Below are positions 1-8,500 of a stretch of DNA of 18,811 nt, piece by piece. Each line of letters begins with the position of its first letter. Position 1 is the first letter of the stretch. The DNA is from DATLYB01 sp964502525 (GTDB taxonomy: Bacteria > Bacteroidota > Bacteroidia > Chitinophagales > CAIOSU01): the NCBI GenBank assembly GCA_964502525.1, contig CAZCXH010000094.1, positions 1 to 18,811 of the forward strand, given 5' to 3'. The notes below the pieces were generated by a model, which was given only the letters and a program-made list of their open reading frames with translations, did not search any database and was not told the DNA's origin. The position numbers and the translations under genes are program-made.

Positions 1-1016
1 TTTTGCGCGGAAAGGGAAGTTGACACCGCCACGACTAACGGAACCGCCAAGCCCAGCGCATGGGGACAGGAGATGACCATCACCGTTACCATGCGTTCCA
101 ACGCAAACACAAACGGAAAACCAAACAACAGCCAAACGACAAGGGTGAGAATACCACCGATCAACGCAACGAATGTCAACACCTTCGCTGCCCGGTCGGC
201 AAAGTTTTGCGTTTGGGATTTTACCTTCTGCGCATCCTCCACCAGTTTCACCACTTTATTGAGGTAGCTATCTTTACCCGTGCTTGTTACTTTCACTGTC
301 AGTGAGCCGTTGCCGTTGATTGCTCCGCCAATGACCTTGTCTGCCTTTTCTTTTTTCACCGGCTTGCTCTCGCCCGTCAACATGCTTTCGTCAAGGTAGC
401 TTTCTCCCTCTGTCACGATTCCGTCAACCGGAATTTTTTCACCCGGTTTTATCAAAACGAGGTCATCAATTTTCAAATGGCTAACGGGCATATCATGCAC
501 CGTTCCATTGACAAGGTGATGTGCAGTTGCGGGCATCATCTTCACCAACAGTTCCAGCGCCCGCGATGCGCCAGCAACAGATTTCATCTCGAAGTAATGC
601 CCGATGAGCATGATGTCAATGAGCGTGGCCATTTCCCAATAAAAATCCATGCCCTGCAAACCGAACGTGATGGCAACGCTGTAAGCCCATGCAACGGTAA
701 TCGCAACACCAATCAAGGTCATCATACCGATGGCGTTGTGGCGCACTTCGTCATACAACCCTTTCAGAAACGGATAACCACCATAGAAGAAAATGAAAGT
801 GGAAAGTGCGAACAGCACATATTTATCTCCTGCAAATTGCAGGGTGAACCCCAGCCATTGCTGGAGCATGTGCGACAGCGCGAGCACGGGCAGCGTTACG
901 ACAGCGCAAACGACAAAGCGTTTCCAGAAGTCAGCGACCGAATGTCCGGCATGTTTATCGTGTCCGTCCGATTCGTGGTGCTGCGGCTGTTGCGGATGAT
1001 GGTGATGGTGTTCCAT
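1..1016 (-). CDS. copB: CopB-type (CPH) copper-translocating P1B ATPase, N-terminal part, cut by window edge
   Basis: Inner-membrane P-type ATPase that exports copper (or silver) from the cytosol. I read the frame back from the ATG at 1016-1014; it stays open to the window edge, giving 338 residues and no stop. The N-terminus is His-rich (five His at residues 3-7, more to about residue 25) in place of an HMA domain, as in CopB. Membrane segments follow. The actuator motif TGES is at 214-217 and the transport motif Cys317-Pro318-His319 is followed by ALGLAVPLVVAVSTSLSAQ. CPH in place of CPC marks subgroup P1B-3, usually linked to Cu(II), Cu(I) or Ag(I). The P-domain DKTGT and the C-terminus lie beyond the edge. 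It follows the small metal-binding lipoprotein after a 99-bp spacer that carries a long hairpin. Confidence 0.93.
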   Translation of the reverse strand, partial: MEHHHHHPQQPQHHESDGHDKHAGHSVADFWKRFVVCAVVTLPVLALSHMLQQWLGFTLQFAGDKYVLFALSTFIFFYGGYPFLKGLYDEVRHNAIGMMTLIGVAITVAWAYSVAITFGLQGMDFYWEMATLIDIMLIGHYFEMKSVAGASRALELLVKMMPATAHHLVNGTVHDMPVSHLKIDDLVLIKPGEKIPVDGIVTEGESYLDESMLTGESKPVKKEKADKVIGGAINGNGSLTVKVTSTGKDSYLNKVVKLVEDAQKVKSQTQNFADRAAKVLTFVALIGGILTLVVWLLFGFPFVFALERMVTVMVISCPHALGLAVPLVVAVSTSLSAQ

Positions 1017-1028
1017 TATTTTGTATTT

Positions 1029-1110
1029 GAACGCTGATGACGCTGATGATTATGATAATCGCAGATAATACAATCATAATTAATCATAAAAATCAGCGTC
1101 ATCTGCGTTC
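1029..1110. repeat. Long imperfect inverted repeat (hairpin) upstream of the copper ATPase
   Basis: Most of the 99-bp gap between two genes is an inverted repeat. Positions 1029-1047 pair with 1092-1110 over 19 positions with one mismatch (T1035/T1104). After a 2x2 internal loop, 1050-1056 pair perfectly with 1083-1089, leaving a 26-nt loop. Both arms are built from short ATCAGCG/ATCTGCG-like units (ACGCTGAT, ATCAGCGTC, ATCTGCG), and another such unit sits in the loop. No T-run follows on the minus strand, so it does not look like a Rho-independent terminator. It could be an extragenic palindromic repeat or an mRNA processing or stability element. Confidence 0.8.
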
Positions 1111-1115
1111 TATTT

Positions 1116-1370
1116 TTAGTGCTGATGGCTTGTGGTGTCACTGTGCTCATGGGGAGCTGCCAATTTTTTCAAATCCATGTTGCACACGGGACACTGACCG
1201 GGCTTATCATAAGTTTTCTCGCCCTCGCACTTCATGGGACATTGATACTTTGCGCTGACGATTTGCTCCGTAGCCGTGTTTTCCGTTTTGATTTCCGAAT
1301 TGCCGCTTCCGCAGGAAGCAAGGAACATTACTGTCATGAGTAATAGTGTTGTTGAGATTTTTGTTTTCAT
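1116..1370 (-). CDS. Small heavy-metal-binding-domain lipoprotein
   Basis: An 84-residue lipoprotein. I chose the ATG at 1370, which gives a classical signal peptide ending in a lipobox (LASC, Cys at about residue 20). The open frame runs further upstream to 1580 but that part overlaps the neighbouring gene and has no signal character. After the lipobox comes one small metal-binding domain: YQCPMKCEGEK, then PGQCPVCNMDL. This resembles the CPMHP...CPxCGM heavy-metal-binding domain found in Cus/Czc loci, but HP is replaced by KC, adding a Cys, and CGM is CNM. The tail has four His. It probably binds copper or silver in the periplasm just before the ATPase gene. Function is inferred from family and context. 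Confidence 0.85.
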   Translation of the reverse strand: MKTKISTTLLLMTVMFLASCGSGNSEIKTENTATEQIVSAKYQCPMKCEGEKTYDKPGQCPVCNMDLKKLAAPHEHSDTTSHQH

Positions 1371-1389
1371 TTGATTTGGTTTTAATGGT

Positions 1390-2211
1390 TTATTGTTTTT
1401 GAAATCTTGATGAATAATTTTTTTCTCCCGCCTTAATTCTAAGGTAATAGATGCCTGATGGCAACAGGGCAACACTGATTGATGTTGCCGAATAATTTTT
1501 TTGTCGTTGAACTTCTTTGCCTGAGAAGTCTGTAATGCAGAAATCATAAGGAGCGGTTGTTTCGGGAAGGTCAACAGCAAATCCGGAAGCCACAGGGTTG
1601 GGGCAGATGCTCAGGGGAAGCGAATTGATTTCAGCCGTGCGGCTGGCAGTTTGAACGGGAAGGACGATTTGGCGCGTGTAGCTGAAATCGCCAGAAGTGG
1701 CGTGATTATGATTGGCGACCAAAGCTCCGATGTAGAGCGTAATGGTGTCTTCATTTGTATCGGGCGCTGTCCATGTGAAATGCCAACTGTTAGCATCCGC
1801 ACTGTCCGCCCCGCAGGGCGTGTGGCTCACATAGTTTCTGTTTCCGTCAGCATACGTTCTTGTTCTAACAGAATCGAGTAAACCAAATGAGCCGATGGTG
1901 GTATGAGCCGAATTTTTCAGAGCCAACCCGGAGAAGCCGTATTTGCTGAAACCGGCTTGCTGAATTCTAACAAAGCCCTGATAGGTTTGACCGGGAACAT
2001 AAGCAGAAGTCCCCAAATCAAAATCAATGGTCGCATTTCCTGAATTGGCGGTTCCCGCATGGCAGCCGTTGCAGCCGCTTTCGCCCGGTGCGCCCGTGTG
2101 TCCGCCCACGTAGGGACTGTCGCAAGGCGATTGTGTTGAAGTTGTGCCGTTGATAAAAATGAACGCGGCAACAAAGCAAAACTGAGCGACAATAATTTTT
2201 TTGGTTGTCAT
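1390..2211 (-). CDS. Choice-anchor V domain protein with T9SS C-terminal sorting domain
   Basis: A 273-residue secreted protein. Residues 1 to about 24 form a signal peptide. Around residues 36-52 lies the choice-anchor V type motif GGHTGAPGESGCNGCHAG, which contains a CxxCH sequence (Cys47-Cys50-His51). A beta-rich Reeler-like body follows to about residue 190. The last 70 residues, starting near LSICPNP, match a T9SS type A sorting domain ending in FQKQ, so the protein should cross the outer membrane and be anchored or released. The start ATG overlaps the stop of the upstream M43 protease gene by 4 bp (ATGA), suggesting coupled translation. The family has no firm function; the CxxCH could bind haem or metal, but a single copy does not prove this. 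Confidence 0.85.
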   Translation of the reverse strand: MTTKKIIVAQFCFVAAFIFINGTTSTQSPCDSPYVGGHTGAPGESGCNGCHAGTANSGNATIDFDLGTSAYVPGQTYQGFVRIQQAGFSKYGFSGLALKNSAHTTIGSFGLLDSVRTRTYADGNRNYVSHTPCGADSADANSWHFTWTAPDTNEDTITLYIGALVANHNHATSGDFSYTRQIVLPVQTASRTAEINSLPLSICPNPVASGFAVDLPETTAPYDFCITDFSGKEVQRQKNYSATSISVALLPSGIYYLRIKAGEKNYSSRFQKQ

Positions 2212-4247
2212 TGCCTGATGAATTTTAGTTGTGAGTAATTGCCGTTTGACTTTATGGAGATGAGATACATGCCCGTTGGCAATTGGCTTGTATTGATGGT
2301 TGCTTCCGTTACGTTCAGGTTACTGAGTTGAAGAAGTTTCCCGCCAACAAGATTTATGACTTTGATTTCACTAATGCTTTGCCTTTCTTTTCCGGTGATG
2401 CTTATCGTAAGCGTGTTTTGCGCGGGATTTGGAAATAAAATCACGCTGGGGAGTTCTTCAATTTCATTTACCGGACTCGGCAGGGCGCTGAAATCGAAAT
2501 CGCCCAGCTTCAAACTGTCAATGTAAAGCGCGTTGCCGCCATCGGTTACGTTTACAATTTTGATGTCAACGTGGTCGCTGACGGAATACGATGATAAATC
2601 AATGCTTGCCGTTTTCCACTGTGTGCTATCGGGAATGAACAAAGTTGTTTGCGTGGGACCCGAAGCCAAAGCATTTCCGGTGCGATAGAATTTTTGCGCC
2701 CATGTTGTTCCGCAATCATCCGAAACGAGCACAATGAGTTCATCGCTGTAATTCGCATCGCTGCGGGCATACGCCCATTTAAAGCCCAATTTCAGGGGCA
2801 TGGCGAGGGCGGTGAAATCAATGCGCGGCAACAGCAACGCATCGGTTTGACCGTAATTGGTATTGATAAGGTTTTGAATCCGGGCAGAAGCGATGCCTTC
2901 AAAAGCCGCATCGGTAGTGCGCTCCCAGGTGATGCCGCTGTCAGGGTTGTCAACCATTAAACTATTTGTTGGAAAATTTCCGTTTTCAAAATCATCGCCC
3001 CACGTGGCTGGCATTCCCGCAACGGGTGTTGTAACGGTCACATAGCCGGGCAACGCGAGGGTGTCGTTTCCGGTGGAATCAGACGCGATAAGCATCACGT
3101 CAAATGTTCCGGTGGAAGAATAAGCAACCGAAGGATTGAGAGCGGATGACGAGGCGGGTGTTCCTCCGGGAAAATTCCAAATGAACGAAGCCGGATTATT
3201 CAGCGACCTGTTGTAAAAAGTGATGCTGCTGCCTACGCAAATATTGTTAGTGAGCGCGGTGAAATCAGCCACAGGCGGGCAAACCGAGGGCGCAATGTAG
3301 TTGCTGTCGCATCCGGTGGCGGTAAGGTTGGATGCGCTCCAAATCAAGGTTCTGAAAGTATTGAGCGTGGCATCCATCCGCGCTTTTTGTCCTGCCGTGA
3401 ACATGTTTTTGCAATCATCATCGGAGTAGTCGCAGTAGTTGGCTACCTGGTCGTTCACATCGGGAAAATCATTGGAGCAACTGTTCACCACGGGACAGCC
3501 GTAATTGGGATTAGCCGCAGGCGGAGTGTCGCAGATGTAATCGCCATCCGTGCAGGTGTCGGTTCCGCAGCCGTTGTTGAAGGTGTGATACAAGCCAAAC
3601 CAGTGGCTTATTTCATGCGTGGTGGTTCTGCCTAATGTGGCGGATGCCGTTTCGGTTCTGCCGAAATAATTGTGCCTCACCACAATCCCGTCTGCATCGG
3701 GCGATCCTCCGGGATAGGAAGAATATCCGGCAGTGCCGCTGCCGCCACCGATGCTTTTTATCACGTAAATATTAAGGTAGCGGGTGTTGTCCCAAAAACT
3801 TAATTCCTTCAGCAAATTCCGCTGGTAGGGTAAATGGTTGGTCAGCGCGGATTGCACTCTCACTATGCCGTTGGTGCAATGCCCATCGGGGGAAATTTTG
3901 GCGAGGCAAAATTCTATTTCAGTATCCACTCCGTTGCCATCACCGTTTGTTCCCGCCATCTTTCGGAAATCTTCATTCAGCACATCTATCTGGCTTTGAA
4001 TCTGCGCATCAGAAATATTTTCAACTCCACCATTATGAATCACATGCACAACTACGGGAATGATTTTTACTCCATGTGATGCGCGTGAACCGGTGCCGGA
4101 ATTTTGCAATACGTCCCAGATTATCCTCTCCGCATTTTGAATAGCGGATTGGTTCTGCCTTTGATAAGTATCGAACCAGCAAGGCGGAGTTTGAGCAAAC
4201 AGGCTTGCAGATGCAAAGAGGAAAATGAGGCGTGTTGTTTTTTTCAT
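2208..4247 (-). CDS. Secreted M43 (pappalysin/ulilysin-like) zinc metalloprotease, PKD domain, T9SS sorting domain
   Basis: A 679-residue extracellular protease. I chose the ATG at 4247 because it begins a clean signal peptide (KKTTRLIFLFASASLFAQ); the 43 codons upstream are basic and unlike a signal. The catalytic helix HEISHWFGLYH (residues 211-221) has the metzincin zinc ligands His211, His215 and His221 with Glu212. A Cys-rich region typical of M43B follows. The Met-turn segment reads NYCDYSDD, with Cys272 where the family normally has Met. Later parts are a PKD-like domain (about 325-405), a choice-anchor J/MAM-like module (about 413-560) and a T9SS type A sorting domain (about 600-679) ending in FIRQ. 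The choice-anchor V gene follows with a 4-bp overlap. Substrate unknown. Confidence 0.92.
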   Translation of the reverse strand: MKKTTRLIFLFASASLFAQTPPCWFDTYQRQNQSAIQNAERIIWDVLQNSGTGSRASHGVKIIPVVVHVIHNGGVENISDAQIQSQIDVLNEDFRKMAGTNGDGNGVDTEIEFCLAKISPDGHCTNGIVRVQSALTNHLPYQRNLLKELSFWDNTRYLNIYVIKSIGGGSGTAGYSSYPGGSPDADGIVVRHNYFGRTETASATLGRTTTHEISHWFGLYHTFNNGCGTDTCTDGDYICDTPPAANPNYGCPVVNSCSNDFPDVNDQVANYCDYSDDDCKNMFTAGQKARMDATLNTFRTLIWSASNLTATGCDSNYIAPSVCPPVADFTALTNNICVGSSITFYNRSLNNPASFIWNFPGGTPASSSALNPSVAYSSTGTFDVMLIASDSTGNDTLALPGYVTVTTPVAGMPATWGDDFENGNFPTNSLMVDNPDSGITWERTTDAAFEGIASARIQNLINTNYGQTDALLLPRIDFTALAMPLKLGFKWAYARSDANYSDELIVLVSDDCGTTWAQKFYRTGNALASGPTQTTLFIPDSTQWKTASIDLSSYSVSDHVDIKIVNVTDGGNALYIDSLKLGDFDFSALPSPVNEIEELPSVILFPNPAQNTLTISITGKERQSISEIKVINLVGGKLLQLSNLNVTEATINTSQLPTGMYLISIKSNGNYSQLKFIRQ

Positions 4248-4382
4248 TGAGTATTCAATCGCATGGTTCAATGTTCGTGCCCGCTGAACATTCGAAAATC
4301 CGGCTTGTGCGATAAGACACAGCAACGATAATGAAACCGGATGCTTTTTTCGTTTGCGTTTGTTTAAAGTGAACATATCTTA
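4248..4382. other. 135-bp intergenic stretch with a small stem-loop (AATGTTC/GAACATT)
   Basis: The gap between the PduL-like gene and the M43 protease start is the largest in the window. It contains a 7-bp inverted repeat, AATGTTC at 4270-4276 and GAACATT at 4286-4292, with a 9-nt spacer. No T-run follows it on the minus strand, and I see no TAnnTTTG promoter element here. It may hold an operator or a weak promoter for the protease/choice-anchor V pair; neither can be shown from sequence alone. Confidence 0.35.
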
Positions 4383-4961
4383 TCAATCCACAATGATGGT
4401 TGCTATGTCGCCTTGATTCACCATTGCGGCATTTGCCTCATCACGGTCGAGTTCCAAACGACCGTCAAAGGATGGATTTATTTTTTCAACGATTTTTACA
4501 CCCACCTGATTAAAAATCAGGGAACGCAGTCCGTCAATAAATACTTTAACGAATTGCCCGTTGGTCAACTTCCATTTTTCCGCTTGCTGTTTTGTTACTT
4601 CAATGTGTCTGCGTTCAATCACAACGTTTTTCGTTTCAATGCTGCCGGTGGGAGTTGTAATGGTAATAAATTCATCAGTAAGTTTCCCGTCCGCAAGAGA
4701 AGCTTTGATGCCAAGTAAAACAGAGTGTGTGCGATTCAGTTCAACCCAGGTTTCTTTAGTGTGCGCAGCAAGCACTTTGACGTTTTTTAGCTTACCCTTT
4801 GGTCCCGAAAGCGTAACCGTCAGATTACTCTTGAAGCATTTGGGATGTCCAATGTCCTCGGTTATTTCAATGATTGTCCGTCCGAATAATTTTTTGAAAT
4901 GCCCGGCTGACAAATGAACATGGGAGTTTGAAATGGCTATTGGTAAATTGAATTTTTTCAT
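4383..4961 (-). CDS. PduL-like (phosphate propanoyltransferase fold) protein with altered metal site
   Basis: A 192-residue cytosolic protein with two internally similar halves, as in PduL. PduL is a zinc phosphotransacylase that makes acyl phosphate from acyl-CoA. Recognisable family blocks are ISNSHVHLS (His14, His16), LSGPKG, WVELNRT (Glu74), RRHIEVT (His119) and LDRDEANAA. From memory of the family, His14, His16 and Glu74 match the first zinc site. The second site, normally three His, reads His119, Glu121 and Glu170. The usual phosphate-binding Arg six residues before the conserved Glu is Thr68. It may therefore be catalytically changed or inactive, or use another metal. It starts 6 bp after the TlpA-like gene. 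There are no microcompartment or acyl-CoA genes nearby. Fold assignment is good; function is uncertain. Confidence 0.82.
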   Translation of the reverse strand: MKKFNLPIAISNSHVHLSAGHFKKLFGRTIIEITEDIGHPKCFKSNLTVTLSGPKGKLKNVKVLAAHTKETWVELNRTHSVLLGIKASLADGKLTDEFITITTPTGSIETKNVVIERRHIEVTKQQAEKWKLTNGQFVKVFIDGLRSLIFNQVGVKIVEKINPSFDGRLELDRDEANAAMVNQGDIATIIVD

Positions 4962-4967
4962 TGTCTG

Positions 4968-5582
4968 TTAAATCTTGTTATCCGCAACCATGCTCGCCAG
5001 TGTTTTATCCAATTCTTCTGGCTTCAAATCCATTCCGATAATGATACCGTGTTGGTCAATTAAGAAGGAAGAGGGGATAGAACTTACGCTGTAGTTTTCC
5101 GCTGGGGGACTTTTCCATCCTTTCAGGTCGCTGATATTATGCTCCCAACTCAAATTGTCTTTGCTGATAGCATTCTGCCATTGCCCCTTATCTGTATCGA
5201 GGGATACGCTAAAGACAGTGAAGCCCGCAGTATTACTAAAAGCCACGTCCTTGTACTTAGTATAAAGCGCGACCAATTCCGGGTTTTCTTCCCTGCATGG
5301 CTTACACCATGATGCCCAGAAATTCACCAGTACAATTTTTCCTTTCAGCGAGGAAAGCCGCAGCAGATGCCCATCTGCATCCGGCAAGGAAATTTCAGGA
5401 GCAGATGAACCGATGATGAGTTTGTTGGAGTTGAAACCGAAGCAGGATGAGAAAATAAGCAATAAGCAAAAGGCAATAGCCAATAGGCAATGAGCAAAAG
5501 ACGATGGGCAAAGGGCAATAAGCAATCGGCAATAATTATTGCCAATTGCCAATTGCATATGGCTGATTGTTTTTGAGGTCAT
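4968..5582 (-). CDS. TlpA-like thioredoxin-family lipoprotein
   Basis: A 204-residue periplasmic thiol-disulfide oxidoreductase. The thioredoxin active site is WCKPC (Cys93 and Cys96) and the cis-proline loop is SSIPSSF (Pro170), so it should reduce or rearrange disulfides, for example on Cys-rich copper-handling proteins. The ATG at 5582 overlaps the RND pump stop by 4 bp (ATGA), supporting this start; Met9 (5558) is an alternative. The N-terminus is unusual. Residues 18-43 are encoded by a heptanucleotide repeat array (5454-5530) and form the hydrophobic signal segment with Cys at 18, 25, 32 and 39, exactly seven apart, before a lipobox-like IFSSC (Cys47). The PduL-like gene follows after 6 bp. 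Confidence 0.9.
   Translation of the reverse strand: MTSKTISHMQLAIGNNYCRLLIALCPSSFAHCLLAIAFCLLLIFSSCFGFNSNKLIIGSSAPEISLPDADGHLLRLSSLKGKIVLVNFWASWCKPCREENPELVALYTKYKDVAFSNTAGFTVFSVSLDTDKGQWQNAISKDNLSWEHNISDLKGWKSPPAENYSVSSIPSSFLIDQHGIIIGMDLKPEELDKTLASMVADNKI
5454..5563. repeat. Heptanucleotide repeat array A with palindromic end, inside the TlpA-like gene
   Basis: Eleven consecutive 7-nt units run from 5454 to 5530 on the plus strand: AATAAGC twice, then AAAAGGC, AATAGCC, AATAGGC, AATGAGC, AAAAGAC, GATGGGC, AAAGGGC, AATAAGC and AATCGGC. They lead into a perfect 16-nt palindrome, GGCAATAATTATTGCC (5528-5543). Reversed units (GCCAATT repeated, then GCATATG) follow to about 5563, so the end can fold into a hairpin spanning roughly 5515-5556. 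The whole array lies in the signal-peptide region of the TlpA-like gene. Confidence 0.9.
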
Positions 5583-8500
5583 TGTTGGTTTTCTTTGCTT
5601 TGAAAATATTTCTCCAGCGCCTTTTTCCCATACAACTGAAATACCACCGGAGTTACAATCATATCGAGCAGGGTGGAGCTGAGCAATCCGCCAAGAATCA
5701 CCGTTGCCACGGGATAAAGGATTTCCTTTCCTGCTGCATCCTTGGCTAACGTGAGCGGGATTAATGCCAATGCTGCTGTGAGGGCGGTCATCATCACAGG
5801 CACTAATCTTTCGAGAGAGCCGCGGATAATCATTTTCCGGTCAAACTGCTCGCCCTCGTGTTCCACCAAATGGATATAATGCGAAATCATCATAATGCCG
5901 TTGCGCGAAGCGATGCCGGTGAGGGTAATAAATCCCACCAGCGAAGCGACCGAGAAGACTCCGCCCGTGAGCATTACGGCAACCACGCTGCCGATAAGCG
6001 CCAGCGGGATGTTGAGCATGATTTGGAGCACGATGCCTGCTGATTTGAAATGAGTGTAAAGTGCGAGGAAAATTCCAGTGAGTGAAAAAATACTCAGGAT
6101 GAGAATGAGGCGGGAAGCGGACTGCTGGCTCTCGAACTGCCCTCCGTAAGTAAGGAAGTACCCCTGCGGAAGATGAACGCTGTCTTCTATTTTCTTTTTT
6201 ATTTCCTCCACCGTGCTGCCGAGGTCGCGCCCTGCTACGTTACAGAAGATGACAATTCTGCGCTGCGTATTCTCGTGATTGACGGTATTCGGACCATTTT
6301 CAAAAAAAATATCAGCGACATTTTTGAGCGGTATGAGTTCTCCTGCCGGAGTTTCAATCAGCGCGTTTTCGATTGATTCCGTATTCCGCTCCTCTTCGGG
6401 CAGACGAAGCACAATGTCAAACCGCTTTGGACCATCCACCACTTCGGAAACGGTTCTCCCCTGGAAGAGCGTTTCAAGGTCGCTTACCACTTCGCCCCGC
6501 TGCATCCCATAAAATTTAAGCGATTCATCTTTCGGACGAATGATGAGCTGCGGAATCTGAACCTGCTGCTCGATTTGCAGGTCAACGACACCCGGCACTC
6601 CGCCCATTACATTGCGAATCTCTCCGGCATATTTGCGCAGTTCCATCAGGTCGGTCCCGAAAAGCTTGACAGCCACCTGTGCCCGGACGCCAGACAAAAG
6701 ATGGTCGAGCCGGTGTGAAATGGGCTGACCGATATTCAGCGAAACACCCGGAATGATGGAGAGTTTTTTGCGGATATCCTCAATGATTTCATCGCGGTTT
6801 CTTTCGATTTCATCTTTAAATGAAACGTCAATCTCAGAGTAATGAACGCCTTCGGCATGTTCATCCAGCTCAGCGCGTCCGGTTCTCCTTCCGGTGAATG
6901 CCACTTCAGGCACCAGCATGATTTGCCTTTCAGCGATGCTTCCGATTTTGTTTGATTCTTCCAGTGATGTTCCCGGGTCAGCCAGCACATTGATGGTCAG
7001 CGAGCCTTCATTGAAAGGCGGGAGGAATTCCGTTCCGAAGAAAGGGATGAATGCTGCAGCAACCAGAAACAACCCCGTGACTGGAATCAGTATGCTTTTG
7101 GGATGCGACAGCCCATAATTCAGCAGCTTCGTATCCTGCCTTTTGAGCCAACGAACGAGAAAACTGTCTTTACTTTCCTGCATGATTTTCATCTTGGTCA
7201 ATAAATAAGAGCAAAGCGCAGGCGTCACAGTAAGCGAAACAAAAAGCGAAGCGATAATAGAGGTGATGTAAGCAATGCCGAGGGGAGCGAAGATTTTTCC
7301 TTCCATGCCGCTGAGGGCGAAAAGCGGAAGGAAAACAAGAATCACAATGATGGTGGCATAAACAATCGAGTTCCGTACTTCGCTGGACGCTTCAAAGACC
7401 ACTACGAGAGGATTGCGGGGATTCGGCAAATGACGGTTTTCGCGCAGCCTGCGAAAAACATTTTCCACATCCACGATGGCATCGTCCACCAATTCACCGA
7501 TGGCGATTGCCAATCCGCCCAAGGTCATTGTGTTGATGCTGATGTCGAATGCTTTGAATACCAAAGCCGATATAACCAGCGAGAGCGGAATAGCGGTAAG
7601 CGTGATGAAGGTGGTGCGGAAGTTGAACAGAAAAAGAAAAAGAACAATCACCACGAGAATCGCTCCATCGCGCAGCGCTTCTTCCACGTTGGTGATGGCG
7701 GCTTCAATGAAGTTGGATTGACGGAAAAGATGTGTATTGATATTTATGTCCGCAGGCAAAGACGGCTTCATTTCTTCGATTGCTTTTTCAATTGCATTGG
7801 TCAGGTCAACCGTAGCGACATGCGGCTGCTTCTCGATAGAAAGAATCACTGCCGGTTTGCCGTTCATGCTTCCGTCACCACGCTTAAACCTTGCACCTGT
7901 TTTGATTTCTGCCACCTGCCAAAGCAGGACAGGCTTGTTATCGCTATATCCGACTACTACATTTTTCAATTCCTCAATGGTTTTTATGCGACCGAGATTG
8001 CGGATGAGAATTTCGGTTCCGAAGCGATTATAGAAATTGCCCGTAGTGTTTCTGTTGGCTTGCTCAAGAGTGGCTTCAACGTCTTTCAGCGTAAGATTAA
8101 AAGAGCTAAGTCGTGTTACGGATAAAAGGACTTGATACTGCACCTTATCTCCGCCCATCGGAATTACCTGCGCCACACCGGGAATGGAAAGCAGGCGTGG
8201 GCGAATGGTGTAGTCAGCGAGTGTGCGCAATGTTGCAGGGGTGGTGGAATCCGCAGATATTCCAATCAGCATGATTTGTCCCATCACCGATGAAATGGGA
8301 CCCAGAACGGGCGTGATGCCTGGAGGAAGCTGCGACTGAACGGTCTGAAGCTTTTCGGCAACAAGCTGTCTTGCTTTTAAAATGTCGGTACCGTAATCAA
8401 ATTCGACAAATATCATCCCCAAACCAATAGCAGAGTTGCTGCGCACCGCCTGTACTCCGGTAGCGCCATTCAGCGCGCTCTCCACGGGGAAAACGACAAG

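Noticed and set aside
477..1037. Plus-strand open frame of 186 codons
   Set aside because: It lies opposite the copper ATPase frame, whose TGES and CPH motifs are intact. The plus-strand product is His/Arg-rich with no recognisable domain.
1116..1580. Longer start for the small metal-binding lipoprotein
   Set aside because: The extra 70 codons overlap the choice-anchor V gene and would bury the signal peptide and lipobox inside the protein.
4270..4292. Rho-independent terminator between the PduL-like and protease genes
   Set aside because: The 7-bp stem is not followed by a T-run on the minus strand.
4248..4376. Upstream start for the M43 protease
   Set aside because: The 43 added residues are basic and lack signal character, while the ATG at 4247 begins a clear signal peptide.
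5454..5530. CRISPR array
   Set aside because: The repeats are contiguous imperfect 7-nt units with no spacers and no cas genes nearby.
7430..8125. Plus-strand open frame of 231 codons
   Set aside because: It is antisense to the conserved RND pump and has no family features.
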